Part shown: piece after piece, positions 47,352 to 60,339 of the stretch
Layout of the letters: each line of letters opens with the position of its first letter
Numbering within the stretch: position 1 is the first letter of the stretch
Assembly (NCBI GenBank): GCA_022828595.1
Contig: JAKGHH010000001.1
Coordinates: 116,262,999 to 116,326,998 of the forward strand
DNA: 64,000 nucleotides
Source: Nelumbo lutea
Taxonomy: Eukaryota; Streptophyta; Magnoliopsida; Proteales; Nelumbonaceae
Direction of reading: 5' to 3'
Program-made: the position numbers and the translations under genes
The notes under the pieces: generated by a model
The model's database searches: none
What the model was told of the DNA's origin: nothing
What the model saw: only the letters and a program-made list of their open reading frames with translations

Positions 47352-47749
47352 AGAGCGGAGATTTACTGCACGATTAGCTGCATATCACAAACTAGAGTTC
47401 ACATGGGCACCCATGGGCGTGCCCCACAAGTGCCTCACAGCATGTACCGATCATGTATTGGGAACATCTCCCAAATGCAAATGAGATCAAATCTGCTCTT
47501 CACAAAGGGCATCTCACACCGATCTCACACGTATATCCTACCATGCATTGGGAATGTTTCTCATACTTGTAACTTATTATTCACGGGAGATGTTCTCAAT
47601 ACAAGGTGGACGTGCCTGTGAGGCGTTCATGTATGAGGAGCAGATCCCGTTCTAATGCAAATATGGAAGTTTCTAATGCATGCTGAAATATGCATGTGGG
47701 GCTGGGGCACGCTGATGTGATATCCACAAATTATGTAATCAATTATGAG

Positions 47750-48270
47750 TAGTGTTTTAAAAACCAATTCGGAGCTCGAACCATTTTTGCCTTCGGGTCA
47801 TTGGTTCAACCAGTCGGGTTGAATGGTTCAGATTGTGCCACATCATCACATGGATGTGTATTAGTGTTTATGTGTGTGTATATATATATGCATTATATAT
47901 GTAAAATATTAAAAATTGCAAATTGATATTTTAAAAGGGATTTTTAAAATATACATTATATATATAATATTAAAAAAGGGATTTTTCGCGAAATGGCACC
48001 TTGTAACATATAGATCTCAAAAAGTTACCCAAAAAAAAACAAAGAAACCCCAATTAGATATCAAAGTGTAAAGTTATAGCCTCCGATAGTTTTCCATGCA
48101 TTAAGTGTGCAACCCACGACCCAGTCACCAGGTCGAATGGGTCAATAGTTCAACCAACTAGGTCAAATGATTTTTGACCAAGTCAACAGTTTTTTATCGT
48201 CTAAAGGGTCTTGATCGGGTGACAACTCAAATAGTTCGACGGGCCCAATCAACAATGACTGAAAACATTG
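47750..48270. mobile_element. hAT-like MITE, GTTTT family
   Basis: The left end TAGTGTTTTAAAAACC and the right end, read inverted as CAATGTTTTCAGTCATTG, share the CAnTGTTTT core. The 8-bp flanks ATTATGAG (47742-47749) and ATTCTAAG (48271-48278) match at 6 of 8. It includes an AT-rich inner part. Confidence 0.5.
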
Positions 48271-49918
48271 ATTCTAAGTGGACACGCAAATGTGTCACAT
48301 AGGATCTGCTATACCCAGTGTATGTTTGTAGCATACACTTGGCTGCGTAATCTGATGGTCTCCACGCAGATATATTCGTAGCAGATTCTCCACACAGATA
48401 TGTTTGTAGCATATCCGGAGTCCTAATGTCATAGAGGCCTTGTTGTATGTATTTGTGGTTTGGTTGTGAAGAACATCTTTTTTCTATACGGTCTTTGACT
48501 CCTAACCTTTAAATCACGGAGGCGTGCATTAAGATTTATGGGTTTCAATGTAGCAATCGGAAATCACGTTGTAGACAGGGGTGAGCAAAAAAACGAAAAA
48601 ATCAAACCAGTTGAAAAAACTGACTGAAATCGAATAAAAAATCTTAACTAAACCGGTTGTTTCGGTTTCGGTTCAGTGTTTTTAAAAAACTCAAGGTATT
48701 GGTTCAGTTTCGGTTAACCAATATAGAAAATCAGCAGCTAATCAAACTGACCGGTATATTATATATTATATATATTTATATATATTATAAATTAATAAAT
48801 ATGCATTATATATATTATTAATATATGATATATTATTTATTATTTAAAAAATAATATTTTATATATATGTATAATTTTTTATTATATTTATATATATTTT
48901 TTATAATATATTGTAAAAATTAAAAAACTGACGAACTGAACCGATAGTTAACCGATAGATTTCGATTTGGTTTTAGTTACCATTTTTTCAAACGATACTA
49001 CCGATTTGGTTACAAAATATGCCCACATTTCAGTTAACCGAACCGTGAGCACCCTAATTGTAAACGTAATGGTTCCAGATAGGTCATATTAGACATTCCT
49101 CATGTGAACAAGGTACACACATGATCAAATATAATCCGAATTTCATCCTTACAAAATTTGTCCTACAACCATCCTTACAACACTTGAGTCGACTTTTTTT
49201 TTAAGCCTATGAAATTGAAAACACTTCAAACAATTTCCCGTGAATAGAAAATATATAAATTAAATATAAAAAATGCTTCTTAGTGCAATAACTGCAAATG
49301 TTATGGGGATAGTATGAGAACCATATTTTGTGAGGACAAAATCACATTTCTACTCAACTTCCACTTAAGTTACAGCCTCTCTATGGTAAGCTCCTTCTAC
49401 AGCCTTCGATTCCCCTTAATTTGTAAAATTTATGTAATACCCAAAAACAGAAGGAGTAGGTCAAACATATATTTTTAAATAGTAAAGAAAGTAGTTGACA
49501 AGATTGGCCAAATCCCGTCTGCATCTGGGGTGAAGGCTACCCTTATCGTATCTTCTAGTTTTTTACTATTTACAACTATTAGACTAGCTTGATAGAAAAT
49601 TTTAACAACTTCGAATGAGAAAAGTATGAAAAGAAAAAAAGGGCCAGGCGGCTATAACCATCAGCGTACAAACCATGACTATTACCTTGGGCTCTGGGAT
49701 TCCACATGTCAAGTTGGAATTCCTTTTTTTCTTTTGTTTACCCAGAAAAAGGATTCTCCAATTTCTTTCTTTCACTCCGTCCAAATGAGGGACCAGTTGG
49801 TTAAGTTAAGCTTGCCAAAACCAGCCTCGGGCATCTCAACTGACCAAACACAACTGTTTCGTACCAGGATCTACCATCATTAAAGTAAAATAAGGTAACC
49901 TAGTAGAATGATGTCAGC
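48271..49918. other. Intergenic, AT-rich, no gene recognised
   Basis: Contains TATA-rich low-complexity sequence at about 48750-48910, flanked on both sides by ggtt/aacc-rich sequence (about 48640-49050) that suggests another decayed element. No protein motif seen. Confidence 0.45.
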
Positions 49919-50177
49919 CATAGTTTTTCAAAATCAGACCAGATGCGTCGGATTGGAAAAATCAGAAATCAGTCTGTTAGAAATGTCTTTTTAGCAAAAA
50001 ACTATTGATTTGATCAATATTCGGCTGACCTGAATTGTCGAACCGTCCAGTGGTTTTTCACTTTTTTATTTTTTATCAAAATAGAGCCATCCGTTCAATT
50101 CAAATGATCAAACCATTCAACCCGGGAACCAGACTTCTAAACGGTTTGTTGTTTACGTTTTGTTTTAAAAACCTTTG
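49919..50177. mobile_element. hAT-like MITE, GTTTT family
   Basis: The left end CATAGTTTTTCAAAATC and the right end, read inverted as CAAAGGTTTTTAAAACA, match. The 8-bp flanks ATGTCAGC (49911-49918) and ATGACAGC (50178-50185) agree at 7 of 8. Confidence 0.65.
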
Positions 50178-50353
50178 ATGACAGCAGCATGTCATCGTTT
50201 TATGAAAAAAAATAATAAAAAAAAAATTGAGAAGATCATCAGTCAAAGTCCATGAAGTCACGAAGAGCTGAGTGTAAAGTATTCCGCATGATGGTGAAAA
50301 AATATTTATTAGATTAAATTTATCATTTGAAAAGTATATGTAACTGTAAGGAT

Positions 50354-50453
50354 NNNNNNNNNNNNNNNNNNNNNNNNNNNNNNNNNNNNNNNNNNNNNNN
50401 NNNNNNNNNNNNNNNNNNNNNNNNNNNNNNNNNNNNNNNNNNNNNNNNNNNNN
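50354..50453. other. Assembly gap (100 N)
   Basis: Exactly 100 N, a usual placeholder for a gap of unknown size. Unrelated intergenic sequence on the left abuts mid-RT copia sequence on the right, so several kilobases of the element may be missing. Confidence 0.95.
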
Positions 50454-51971
50454 TTCAAGGCTACAAGCAAGAGTATGGAATTGACTATGATGAAACTTTT
50501 GTACCTATGGCCAAGTGACAACAACCCGTTTGCTTCTAGCCATTACTACCCTCAAACAGTGGACAATTCATCAAATGGACGTTAAGAATGCCTTCCTCCT
50601 TGGAGAGTTACAAGAGACAATTTATATGAAACCACCTCCCGGTTACTGTGACAATCCTTAGTTGGTGTGTAAACTGAAGAAATCTTTATATGGCCTTAAA
50701 CAAGCTCCACAAGCTTGGTTTGATCGCTTTCGTACAATAGTGTTGGAAGCTAGTTTTCAGCAGAGTGCTTTAGACTACTATCTTTTCACTCTCAAGCAGG
50801 CTCAGGGATTGACTCTTCTTTTGGTCTATATTGATGACATCCTTATTACAAGAGATGATGTGGATGGTATTACCAATCTCAAATTTCTGCTTAGTAACTC
50901 CTTCAAATTGAATGATCTTGTGCTAGTCACATACTTTCTTGGATTCGAAATTCAAAGATGTCATTGAGGTTACTTTGTCAACCAACAAAAATATGCTTCT
51001 GATTTGGTGTCTCTTGCTCACTTGACTGACTCTAAACGTTGATACTCCTCTGGAGCTTAATTGTAATTTGAGAAAAGATGAGGGTGATCTTCCTTCTGAT
51101 GCTACTCTGTATAGAGAACTTGTAGGTAGTCTTATCTACCTAACCATGACTAGACCTGACATCTCCTATGCGGTTCAGGTCGTGAGTCATTTTGTTTCAG
51201 CTCTATGTCTGCCTCACTATTCAGCAGTTCTCCGAACTATTCATTATGTATAGAGTACACTATCATATGGCCTATTTTTCTCATCCTCTTCATCCACACA
51301 GCTCTGAGCTTATGCAGATGCTTACTGGGTCAGTAGTCTTGACACTCATCGCTCTACTACTAGCTAGTGTATTTTTCTTTGTGATTTTCTGATTTCTTGG
51401 AAATGCAAAAAACAACAAACGGTTTCCAAGTCATCTACTAAAGCCGAATATAGAGCCATGTTTTCAGTATGCAGTGAAACAATCTGGCTTAAGGCACTCC
51501 TTCATGACATGAACATTGATCACTCATCTGCTATTCCTCTGTTTACGGACAACATGAGTGCAATCAAGATTGCAACCGATATTGTATTTCATGAGAAAAC
51601 TAAACTTATTGAGGTGGATTGTCACTTCATTCGTCGCCTTCTCCATGTGGGTCACATCTCTCTCCCACATGTTTCTTCGGGTCTCTTCACCAAAGCCATG
51701 ACCAAAGCCCAACATAATTTCTTTGTTGACAAACTGATGTTTCTACTCCAGTATCAGTTTGAGGGGGAGTGTAGAAGAACTACTGAAGGGTAGTTTTGTA
51801 ATTCTACTGTACTGTACTTTATTTTTTTTCTTTCTTGTAGTATAATAGGCGTGTACTTTAGTGTATAGATCCTTTTCATTCTCTTTATAAGGACATTCTT
51901 GTCCATTCACGTAAGTTTAATATAAATACATATTTTCTGGGTTGGTTCGATCACATTGATCAACCCTAACA
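50454..51971 (+). mobile_element. Ty1/copia 3' half (RT, RNase H, LTR), 5' part lost in the gap
   Basis: RT: QGYKQEYGIDYDETFVPMAK, QMDVKNAFLLGELQETIYM, SLYGLKQAPQAWFDRF and YIDDILITRDD. RNase H and tail are broken (SSTKAEYRAM-like and EKTKLIEVDCHFIR). A polypurine tract GAGGGGGAG at 51761-51769 precedes the 3' LTR 51770-51971 (TGTAGAAG to CCTAACA, about 202 bp). It is a different family from the intronic copia, since the LTRs do not match. Confidence 0.85.
51770..51971 (+). repeat. 3' LTR of the second copia element
   Basis: It starts TGTAGAAGAAC after the polypurine tract and ends CCTAACA. The right end is set by the TG...CA rule only. Confidence 0.6.
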
Positions 51972-52567
51972 AATCTGGACTTTTGTCTTTCTCTTTGCTC
52001 TCTCACCCTTTCTCGAGTTGACACTCTCAAAATCCAAGAAAAGAATGCCCCCTAAATGTGAATTTGATCGATTCATATATTGTTGTTGTGTATAAATTCA
52101 CTTAAAATTAAGAAATCTTTGCTATTGATTTATGTAGAGTTTTAAACTCACTAATCTGGATTAGTTTTCCAAGCAAAATATTTGTCTGCAGATGGTTAAA
52201 TTGGTCTTATGACTAAGTATACTGCTTCAATTTAGTTAAACTTCCCCCATGCTTTTTCAATGAGGTGAGATTTTCTCATTTTTTCACGTAGGTTTTGATC
52301 GGTTAAAGTTTTTATATGAAATCTAAATATTTTTTCTTTTACATTTAGGCTCAGTTTTTTTAACTTTTTTTTTCTAGTGTGAATTTCATTTGCACGGGTG
52401 TACATGCATGTAAGTGCAAATAGATGTAGTGTATCTAGGTTTCTTTTACTTCGGTTTAGTTTTATTTTCTTTGTTTGTGAGAGTAAAATAACATGGCTTC
52501 CGTCTTAATCCTTGTAGCCTTTGTTACTCCTACAGTTGATGAGCTCAGTTACTCCAATAACAACTAA

Positions 52568-52789
52568 GGCCCCATTTGGTTTTCGGGAATATGGGTCTAG
52601 AATTGGAATCAGAATGGCTATTTTGATTCCAACTGTTTGGTTGGGCGGAATCAAAACCCCATTTCCATTCCTGTTGGAATGGCATTCCCCCATCTGAGGG
52701 AATGCCCAGTTCCTATCCCTCCCTTGGGAATGAAATTCCATTCCTACTAATTTCAATTCTCATTCCCATTTCTGTTTGAACCAAACAGA
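52568..52789. mobile_element. Tourist-like MITE
   Basis: The left end GGCCCCATTTGGTTTTCGGG follows TAA (52565-52567); the right end read inverted is TCTGTTTGGTTCAAAC, with TTA following (52790-52792). The body is highly palindromic (gaatgg/ccattc runs), so it could fold into one long hairpin. Confidence 0.6.
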
Positions 52790-53168
52790 TTATGGGAATA
52801 GACCATTCTGATAAAGAAAAGTTAAAAAAAAAAGACTACTAATTTGTGGAACTCTATTTGATAGGCTCCATGATAAATAAAATTTAGCTTAATCTAACCA
52901 ATCTTAACAACCACTTTGATATATATGTCCACCTACAAATGAAAGGTAAACAACAATCTAGATAGTTTTTTTTTTTATAATATTTATAAAATTGTATACA
53001 CTCTAAAAGCTCTTATTCAAAATTGCATTGGTTGAAAGTATTTTTATTAAAACAATTGATTGTGTGTCTGCATTTTATTAGAGGGTCGTAAGAAAATCTA
53101 ATATATATATATATATATAATATATATTAAAGAAAGGTCTTCAGGCTACAACCCCCACATGTAGCATT

Positions 53169-53480
53169 CTCATTTTTCTGGAAATCTAGACATGTGGCAT
53201 ATTTTGAAAAGTTGTTGTTAAAGCCCACAACCCACTACCACCATTCAGACAAGTGGCCTTCTCATTTTCTGGAAAGCTAGACATGTGGCAATTTATGAGA
53301 AATTCCTACTAAAGCCCATATCCCACTACCAAGCTACAGCCCCCCCCCCCCCCCCATCATTTAGGCATGTGGCCTTCTCATTTTTCTAGAAAGCTAGACA
53401 CATGACATTTTCTGAGAAGTTGTTGCTAAAGCCCACAATCCACCACCACCACTCAGACACATGGAATCATATTAATTCAA
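53169..53480. repeat. Three-copy tandem repeat, period about 101-106 bp
   Basis: Units start TCTCATTTT at 53169, 53270 and 53376 and contain a GCTAGACATGTGGC-like stretch and AAAGCCCAC. A poly-C run interrupts the second unit near 53341-53355. Non-coding. Confidence 0.75.
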
Positions 53481-55990
53481 GAAATAGGATTCAAAAAGTG
53501 GGTAATTTCACTCTTAAATATTCTCAATAGAGAGTTATTAATTATTAGCTTAAAACATGTTTATCCATAGTCTATTTAATACAAATGGTGAGACCCATTA
53601 AATGATTACCATAAACCCACATTTGTTTTAAATGATTTTTCTTAAAAAGAAAATACTTTGTCAATTACAAACTTGATTTAACTTTTAAGAAGCAACCTAA
53701 TTTAACTTTTAAAAATAAATAACTCAAAATATATTTATTAGATAAATAGTAAATACCATATAAAGTGGGTTATTGTTTATGAATAAGATCTCATTTAATA
53801 TCTTAAATTAAATTAAAAAATATAAATTAATAATTGTTTTTAGATAAAATAAGTCAAAATATATTGCCAATTATAAAGATGCAAGACCCATATTAGTTTT
53901 TTTTTTAATTTAATTTTTTATAACTAAATAATAAACTTCAAACTAAATTATACACACATTTAGTTACCCCATATTTAGTACGAAGGTCATTCTCTAGTTT
54001 ACTATTTAAAAGCATTACATCATCGTTTCTGGTTAGGTTCTTAATGCCAAACTAATGCAAGGGAATTATTTGTATAGTTTCTGAAAGTGTTGAAAAGAGA
54101 AAACTTGAACAGGTCAAAATACAGGAGGTTAAAGTATTGATCAAAAGTTTAAGAAATTTACCCTTTTGATTTACAAGACTAAAGCATGCTATAATCAAAT
54201 GCTACATTTCACTAGTCACCGTGGCCCTATATTGCACATAAGGTCTTTAGGGGGTCATTTAGTGAATCCATGCACCTCTCTCTCTCTCTCTCTAATTTGG
54301 ATTAACTGAACAGTCATTTAGCTGGATGTAGAACTAATTATAATATTTCATGCTAGTAATAAATTCATGGATCCCACTGTAAAAGGTAGGTAAGCATATA
54401 TACAACTAAATATGAAGCCTAAGGCAACACATACATAAACATCTGCCATACGTTAAAAATATATTGAGGCCTATTTTAATAACATAATATAAGTTTTACA
54501 TGTGTTAATGTGTGTAAATATGAATAACTATAGTTTTCCATTTTATTTTTTTTCAAAACTTGAGAAATCCAACTAGACTGCCACAACGCCATGCATTATT
54601 TCATAACCTTGACCCAGCCCATGGGCCATGGATTACTCATACGGAATGTGCTTGATATAATGTTTAATCAAGGATGGTAAATGAGTAAATTGATAAGTCT
54701 TTATTTTATTTTTGCTTTTTTCTTTTCTTTATAAAATGAAAAGCTTCCATCTCAAAAGGAAAAGTATAAAACAGAATCAGAATCATTTACAATGCTCTTA
54801 ATCAAGATAAGGTGGGTTCTATTTGCGAGCATAGGCGGTGTAGAATCTTCTAACTAGTGCATTAGAAATCAATAACAACACAAAATCACTTTCAGAAATA
54901 GTTTCTCATATAGCCCATGTAGCCATGTAGAATTTTTACATAAAATAGATAAAATGGCGTTTGCTTAGCTGACGGTGGCAAAAATAGTCGGTGGGTTTTG
55001 GCAATATATAAATTGTTGTTTTTGTGCATTTTACCCTTCTTTCACCCTGAGAAATTTCCACCATTTTCTGTAGGATGGACATTGCTTCTCCTTACACAAC
55101 TTGAATTTCTTATCTCCACGTTGGGAAATAAATATTGGACAAGTTAATAGCAGTAGTAATTTGGATTTTGAAGAAATCCATTTATGATAAACCAGGTGCA
55201 ACACCTGATTTAATAATGAGAAAGTACTTCTTTTAGAATACTCAAGTACCCTGCATATTTATTTAGGATTGCCTTCCTAAGTTTTAAACTTCAGCTTAAA
55301 ATTTAAGTGTTAGATAAAACTTTGTAAGTCTTAGAATAAAATTTTGTTCAGTATTGATTTTATATGTTGATTAGTTTTTAGATTTCCACACTAAACTTGG
55401 ATATGCTATACAACGGAAGAAAAATCAACTAAGGCCTCCAAGTTTTATTGATTGTTGAAACTGAAAAGAAGAAAAAAATAAGCTATGTCAAAGGTTAGCT
55501 ACATGAGAGATACAGAGCATTGGCAGTGGTGAGTGGCAAGCTAGGCCCATCAATAAGTTCAAAAGGTGGTTTAATTTTTGCATCCTTACTCGATCATTAT
55601 TCCTTGTGTCCTTGGTTAGTTCGAGAGAAGAGAGATGGGAGAGATTGGGGGAGGAAGTTTGGAATGAATGTACGTAATACAATAGAGATCGGAGAGATTG
55701 AGGGTGGAATCTCAGAGACAGAGAGATAGGAGAGATTAGTGGAGAAACGACTAAGAAAATGAGAGATTGAGAGGGGAAATTAACAACGAACAACGATTAA
55801 GGGTCTGCGAGAATGAGAGATTTAGGGGGAGCCAACTTGAGTAGTTGAGTTAGGGTTTCTTTCAAAATATAGAAAACTTGGAAAACTGGAAAAGGTAATT
55901 GGAGAAGGAAAAATAGGAAATATGGATTGAGATTTGAGAGGGGAAATCGCCATGTGATAACAAGCTGGGGGCAAAGTAGCCAATTAACCA
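53481..55990. other. Intergenic, AT-rich, no gene recognised
   Basis: Low-complexity CT run near 54281. A stretch at 55600-55980 is rich in GAGAGATT units and gives open frames by composition alone. Confidence 0.45.
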
Positions 55991-55999
55991 CACATCACT

Positions 56000-56560
56000 T
56001 TAGAAAGCCGAGCTCATAGAAGTTCATGACATGTGCGTCTGACCAACTAAGGGGCATCCATGTGGAGGCATTCCAGCTAGACACCATGTACATATAACGT
56101 ACTGTCAACCAAGGGCATGATAAATGACTGAATTTTGACCACATGAGTGACATGCCTAGTTCTCCTCCTATAAATAGATTAGGCTCATTTATTTCAACAC
56201 ACAGATACTATACTCAAGACATAACATACCAGATACTTTGGTGCATCTCACTTATCACCTCACCGAGTTCTTACTGATTTCTTCAGTTCATCTTCTCTAA
56301 TTTTGGCACTACTAACTTGACTGTCCGAAATTACACCCTATGGTTATATTTGGTTTAAAGGAAAATACAGGAAAAAAAAAAGGAAAAACAGAAAAATCAA
56401 TTTAAGGTTTGTAAAAATTTTCTTATTTTTTCCTTTCTTTCTCTACATTTTCCTTTAAACCAAATCTAAGATTATCACCTCGGATTCTTTCATATTCATC
56501 TATAATTGCAGGTAACCCTCCATTAGCCAATGTCTCCCTAGACAAGATGGCACCCTCTCA
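56000..56560 (+). mobile_element. Possible solo LTR remnant of a Tat-like element, with a MITE inside
   Basis: A TATAAATAGA box at about 56169 is followed by CTAACTTGACTGTCCGAA (56312-56329), similar to the Tat U5 motif. After an inserted MITE it resumes as TTGCAGGTAACCCTCC, the usual U5 sequel. Ends are not defined. Confidence 0.4.
56341..56472. mobile_element. MITE inside the LTR remnant
   Basis: The left end GGTTATATTTGGTTTAAAGG and the right end, read inverted as TCTTAGATTTGGTTTAAAGG, continue into AAAAT. The inverted repeat is about 25 bp. It separates the two U5 pieces of the LTR. Confidence 0.55.
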
Positions 56561-57626
56561 GCCAAGGTAATATTCTAAGGACAAGGTGACATTATATTCC
56601 AACCAGCGAGCCAAGGTGTTTCGCAAGTTTTTAATTTCACCCTGTTGCAAACAACAAAAAATTTCTTATCTATTGTCTATTCGAAAGTATTGGACCACAA
56701 GCTCCAAATACAAAGTTGAAAAACGGGAATATAATTAATCTACCCTATGCTATACGTTTTTCAGTGTCCTAATACTTTAATTAACAAAATGGAACACCAC
56801 TTTTCCTATGTAGGTAATTAAATATTTTAAACTTTTGACAGTCATTGAACATGGTCCCTGCTGATGACCAAGTAGCTGAGACTGAGAGGTAGCGGCTCTT
56901 TAGCATCGTAGCCGTTTCCTCGAGTAATGGTGCCACATCAGCGTTACATCGAAAAAAATGGTGTTCTAAGAAATGGGTATTTGTTTAAAACAGTTTTTCT
57001 ATAAAAAACGGTGTTCAAAGCCATGCCTCGGAAATCGAGAAGTCATGGCTTGGAGCAACCTAGAACTGCAGTTTGTTGCTACCAACAAGACAGTGATGTG
57101 GTACTAAATAATGGACACTAGTGCTGAAAACGTTTCCTGGGACAATGGTACCAAATAGAAAAATCTGTGATTGCTCTAAAAAACGTTCTACCTAGTAATA
57201 ACAATTTCAAACAAAAATAAAAGCACCATTTTATGAAAAAATGTTGCTTCCAACCACACATCAGCAGCACCGCTTTCTCATCTGCAGCATCAATGTCAAA
57301 TATATATGTACAATCAAAACAATAACAAGAATGGACAACCGAAAAACCAACCAAGAAGGTACCTGTTAGACTAACCGCTGAGAACAAACAACATAATACG
57401 AAACAAGTAATCTATTGTTAATTGCAACCAATAAGCCGGAATAAACTACATATTAGATAAAAAATACAAATAACTTAGAGCATCAGGAATGAACATCCGT
57501 TCCTCAAAAGAATTTTTCTGGCTGGAACCCTGTTATTATGACAGCCAAAAAAGCCTCAACCGCTAAGTCTCCATTAAAATCTTTTACTGCCATCCTAATC
57601 TCTCCAGCGGGACAATTCGGTTATTC

Positions 57627-58510
57627 TTAACCAGAATCTGACCATTTTTCTACATTCATGCTCGCCTTTTGGGCCTGCATGAAATAAAAAAAAAAAAACA
57701 AAAAACAAAAAAACAAAAAAAAAAGAGAGAGAGAGAGAGAATGAGAAAGAGAAAGGCATGACATGATAGATTGTTCTGGTTATGCAAGTGAAAAATGTAT
57801 GATAACCATGTAAATAACAACATGCATATATTATAAACAAATAATAATCAAAATTATATAACAAGTGAAATCGAAACAAAATTTGGTTTGATTTGTACCT
57901 CCTTTTCCCAATCGCATCGGATAGTGATGATACCCAACACCAACGTCTGAAAGGCAGTCCCACACTTATCATCCCGGCCGTTAGGTATCTCTATTGTATT
58001 GGGGAAATGGAAAAAATCTATGCTGCTGGAACTGATTAATTACCACCTGGTTGATCCATCTTTCTTAGGCCTGTAAGCCTTTCAGATCCGAGTTACATGT
58101 CTGGATTCTCAAACAATTCAACTTTATATATATATAATTTATGTATAACCACCATATATATATCTATGCATGTTCAGGCAGGTAGCTAGGCCCAACCTGG
58201 TAGGGGTTGGGTCTCAGTAGTCCAGCTGGTTACCTGGTTCAATCTTCGTAGGACCATGACAGGGAGGGCTGGGTTATTGTCATATTTACAGAGAAATTAA
58301 TGGCATTGATGACTGATGGGTGCGCCTGGATTAACTTAGAGAAAATTAAGATAGAGGTGTACAAACTACATACATATATATATACTGTGACGCCAAGGTT
58401 GAAAGTCCATCCAAACAGAGCTCCCACGGGTACGCCAATAATGTAGTAGCAGCCTATGTTTATATAGGCCACGTAAGCCTGCCATTCCGACCCAACGGCG
58501 TTGGCCACCT
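57627..58510 (-). CDS. MATE-type transporter, last three exons only
   Basis: Multidrug and toxic compound extrusion (DTX/MATE) family, a 12-helix H+ or Na+ antiporter of organic cations or metabolites at the plasma membrane or vacuole. Exon A 58510-58386: VANAVGSEWQAYVAYINIGC, YYIIGVPVGALFGWTFNLGV (helix pair 10-11 region). Exon B 57990-57899: AGMIS, then TAFQTLVLGIITIRCDWEKE (helix 12), with one missing base near 57948 making 31 codons. Exon C 57674-57627: AQKASMNVEKWSDSG and stop. Splice sites are GT/AG and phases fit. Upstream exons are not in the window up to 64000. A degenerate Tat element begins 100 bp upstream, so the gene either has a very large intron or is truncated. Confidence 0.85.
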
Positions 58511-60105
58511 CTAAAATGTAACATAAATTAATTAGCACACGGACGCGCCAACCCGGGTGAGGGCACAGGTATGTGTATCTGTACCTGTATATGTGCATTG
58601 CATCGAATCATTTTGGAGGATGGACTTCCTAGCCGATTTTTTGGCCGAATGCACCTTTTCAGGATCCAATCGGGTCTCATCAACTTGGCTCATCCAACCA
58701 ACAAGTCAACGTAGTCAAATTCATTCTCCTCGGCCTAGACAATACCATCCAAGAGCACATCCTTTGGTTCGAATTCAAAGCATCCAACAACGAGGTTGAG
58801 TACAAATCTTTGATATCTGGACTTCAGCTTGCCGTAGACCTCAGAACTAAACGAGTTGAGGCTTTCAATGACTCCCTGCTAGTGGTTAATCAAGTCACCG
58901 GCCAGTTTGAAATAAGGTGCCAACTATGGCAAGATACCTACGGAAAGTGCAGGAGCTCATTCAACGGCTCGAACACTTCATCATACATTAAATCCCCAAA
59001 GCCAAGAACATCCGAGCCACTCAAAGCTTGCCAGATCGCCTCGAGCAAACCTTAGCACAACCATCACGATGGACACCCTAAAACAGCCTAGCATCTTAGA
59101 CACAACCCATGGATGGACCCCATACTACAATACCTACAAGATGGTACCCTCCTGGCTGACCAAACCAAAGCAAAGAGGCTTGCCAACAAGTCAGCTCGAT
59201 ATTGCCTTATCTGAGGACGGCTCTATTGTCAGTTACATACTCTCCCTTACCTAAGGTGTCACCCTCCAATAGAACCCGATTACGTCCTCAAGGAGATTAA
59301 CGAGGGTATTTGCAGAGATCACCCTAGCGCACAAACCATGGCTTATAAGGCACTTCGACAAGGTTACTTCTGGCCCAACATGAAGCAAGATGCAACTCAG
59401 CTTGTCAGGAAGTGTAACCGTTGTCAAAGGCACTCAAATCTTCATCACTAGCCAATGGCACCCCTAACACTCATTACTAGTTTGTGGCCCTTCACCCAAT
59501 TGGGGATAGTCATCCTCGAGGCCTTCTCCACCGCAGTCAGGCAGAAGATGCTTCTCCTTGTCACAGTGGATTATTTCAAAAAGTGGGTGGAGGCCAAGCC
59601 CCTAGTATGCATCACCATGCAGAACACCCAGAACTTCTTATGGCGGAATATCATTTGTCATTTCGCCATTCCTTGGGTCCTCATTACGGACAACAGCTCC
59701 TAGTTCACCGATCAGAAGTTCGAGGAATTCTGCGCAGAAATGAAGATAGACCACCAGACCACCGTCGTTCACCGACCATAGAGCAACGAATAGACCAAAG
59801 TGATTAACCAAATTCTACTCCATAGCCTGAAGACTTGACTTGACAAGGCCAATGGTAGATGGGTCGAGGAACTGCCAAGCATCCTCTCGGCCTACAAAAT
59901 TACACCACAAACAGCTATTGGAGAGACTCCTTTCAGCCTAGCATACGAAGTTGAAGCAATGATCCCCATGGAGATCGGTTCTCTTACTCTCCGGATCAAG
60001 CTCTAAAACGATGAGATGAATAGTGAGGATCTCCGTGCAAAGATCGACCTAGTGGAGGAGGCTCGAGACTGAGCACACCTCAGGATGGCGGTGTAGCAAA
60101 ACAGG

Positions 60106-60339
60106 ATGACCAAATATTATGACTCTAAAGTTCAAAGGAGGGACTTCAAGACACTGGACCTCGTCCTCAGGGAAGTCATAGTACCAACATCGGGAGAAGG
60201 GAAGCTCCGACCTAACTGGGAGAGTCTAAACAGGGTGACCAAAGTCCTCGGCCTGAGCACCTACGAACTAGAAGATCTTGATGGGAGACCAGTGTCGAGG
60301 AGCTGGTATATCAGGAACCTAAGGATGTATTACCGGTAG
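60106..60339 (+). pseudogene. Tat integrase C-terminal tail in the degenerate copy
   Basis: The longest clean piece: MTKYYDSKVQRRDFKTLDLV and GKLRPNWESLNRVTKVLGL, ending RNLRMYYR. It parallels 1740-1970 of the first element. Confidence 0.7.

Noticed and set aside
55488..55793. Open frame of 101 codons on the minus strand
   Set aside because: Built from GAGAGATT-type repeats; Ser/Leu-rich with no motif.
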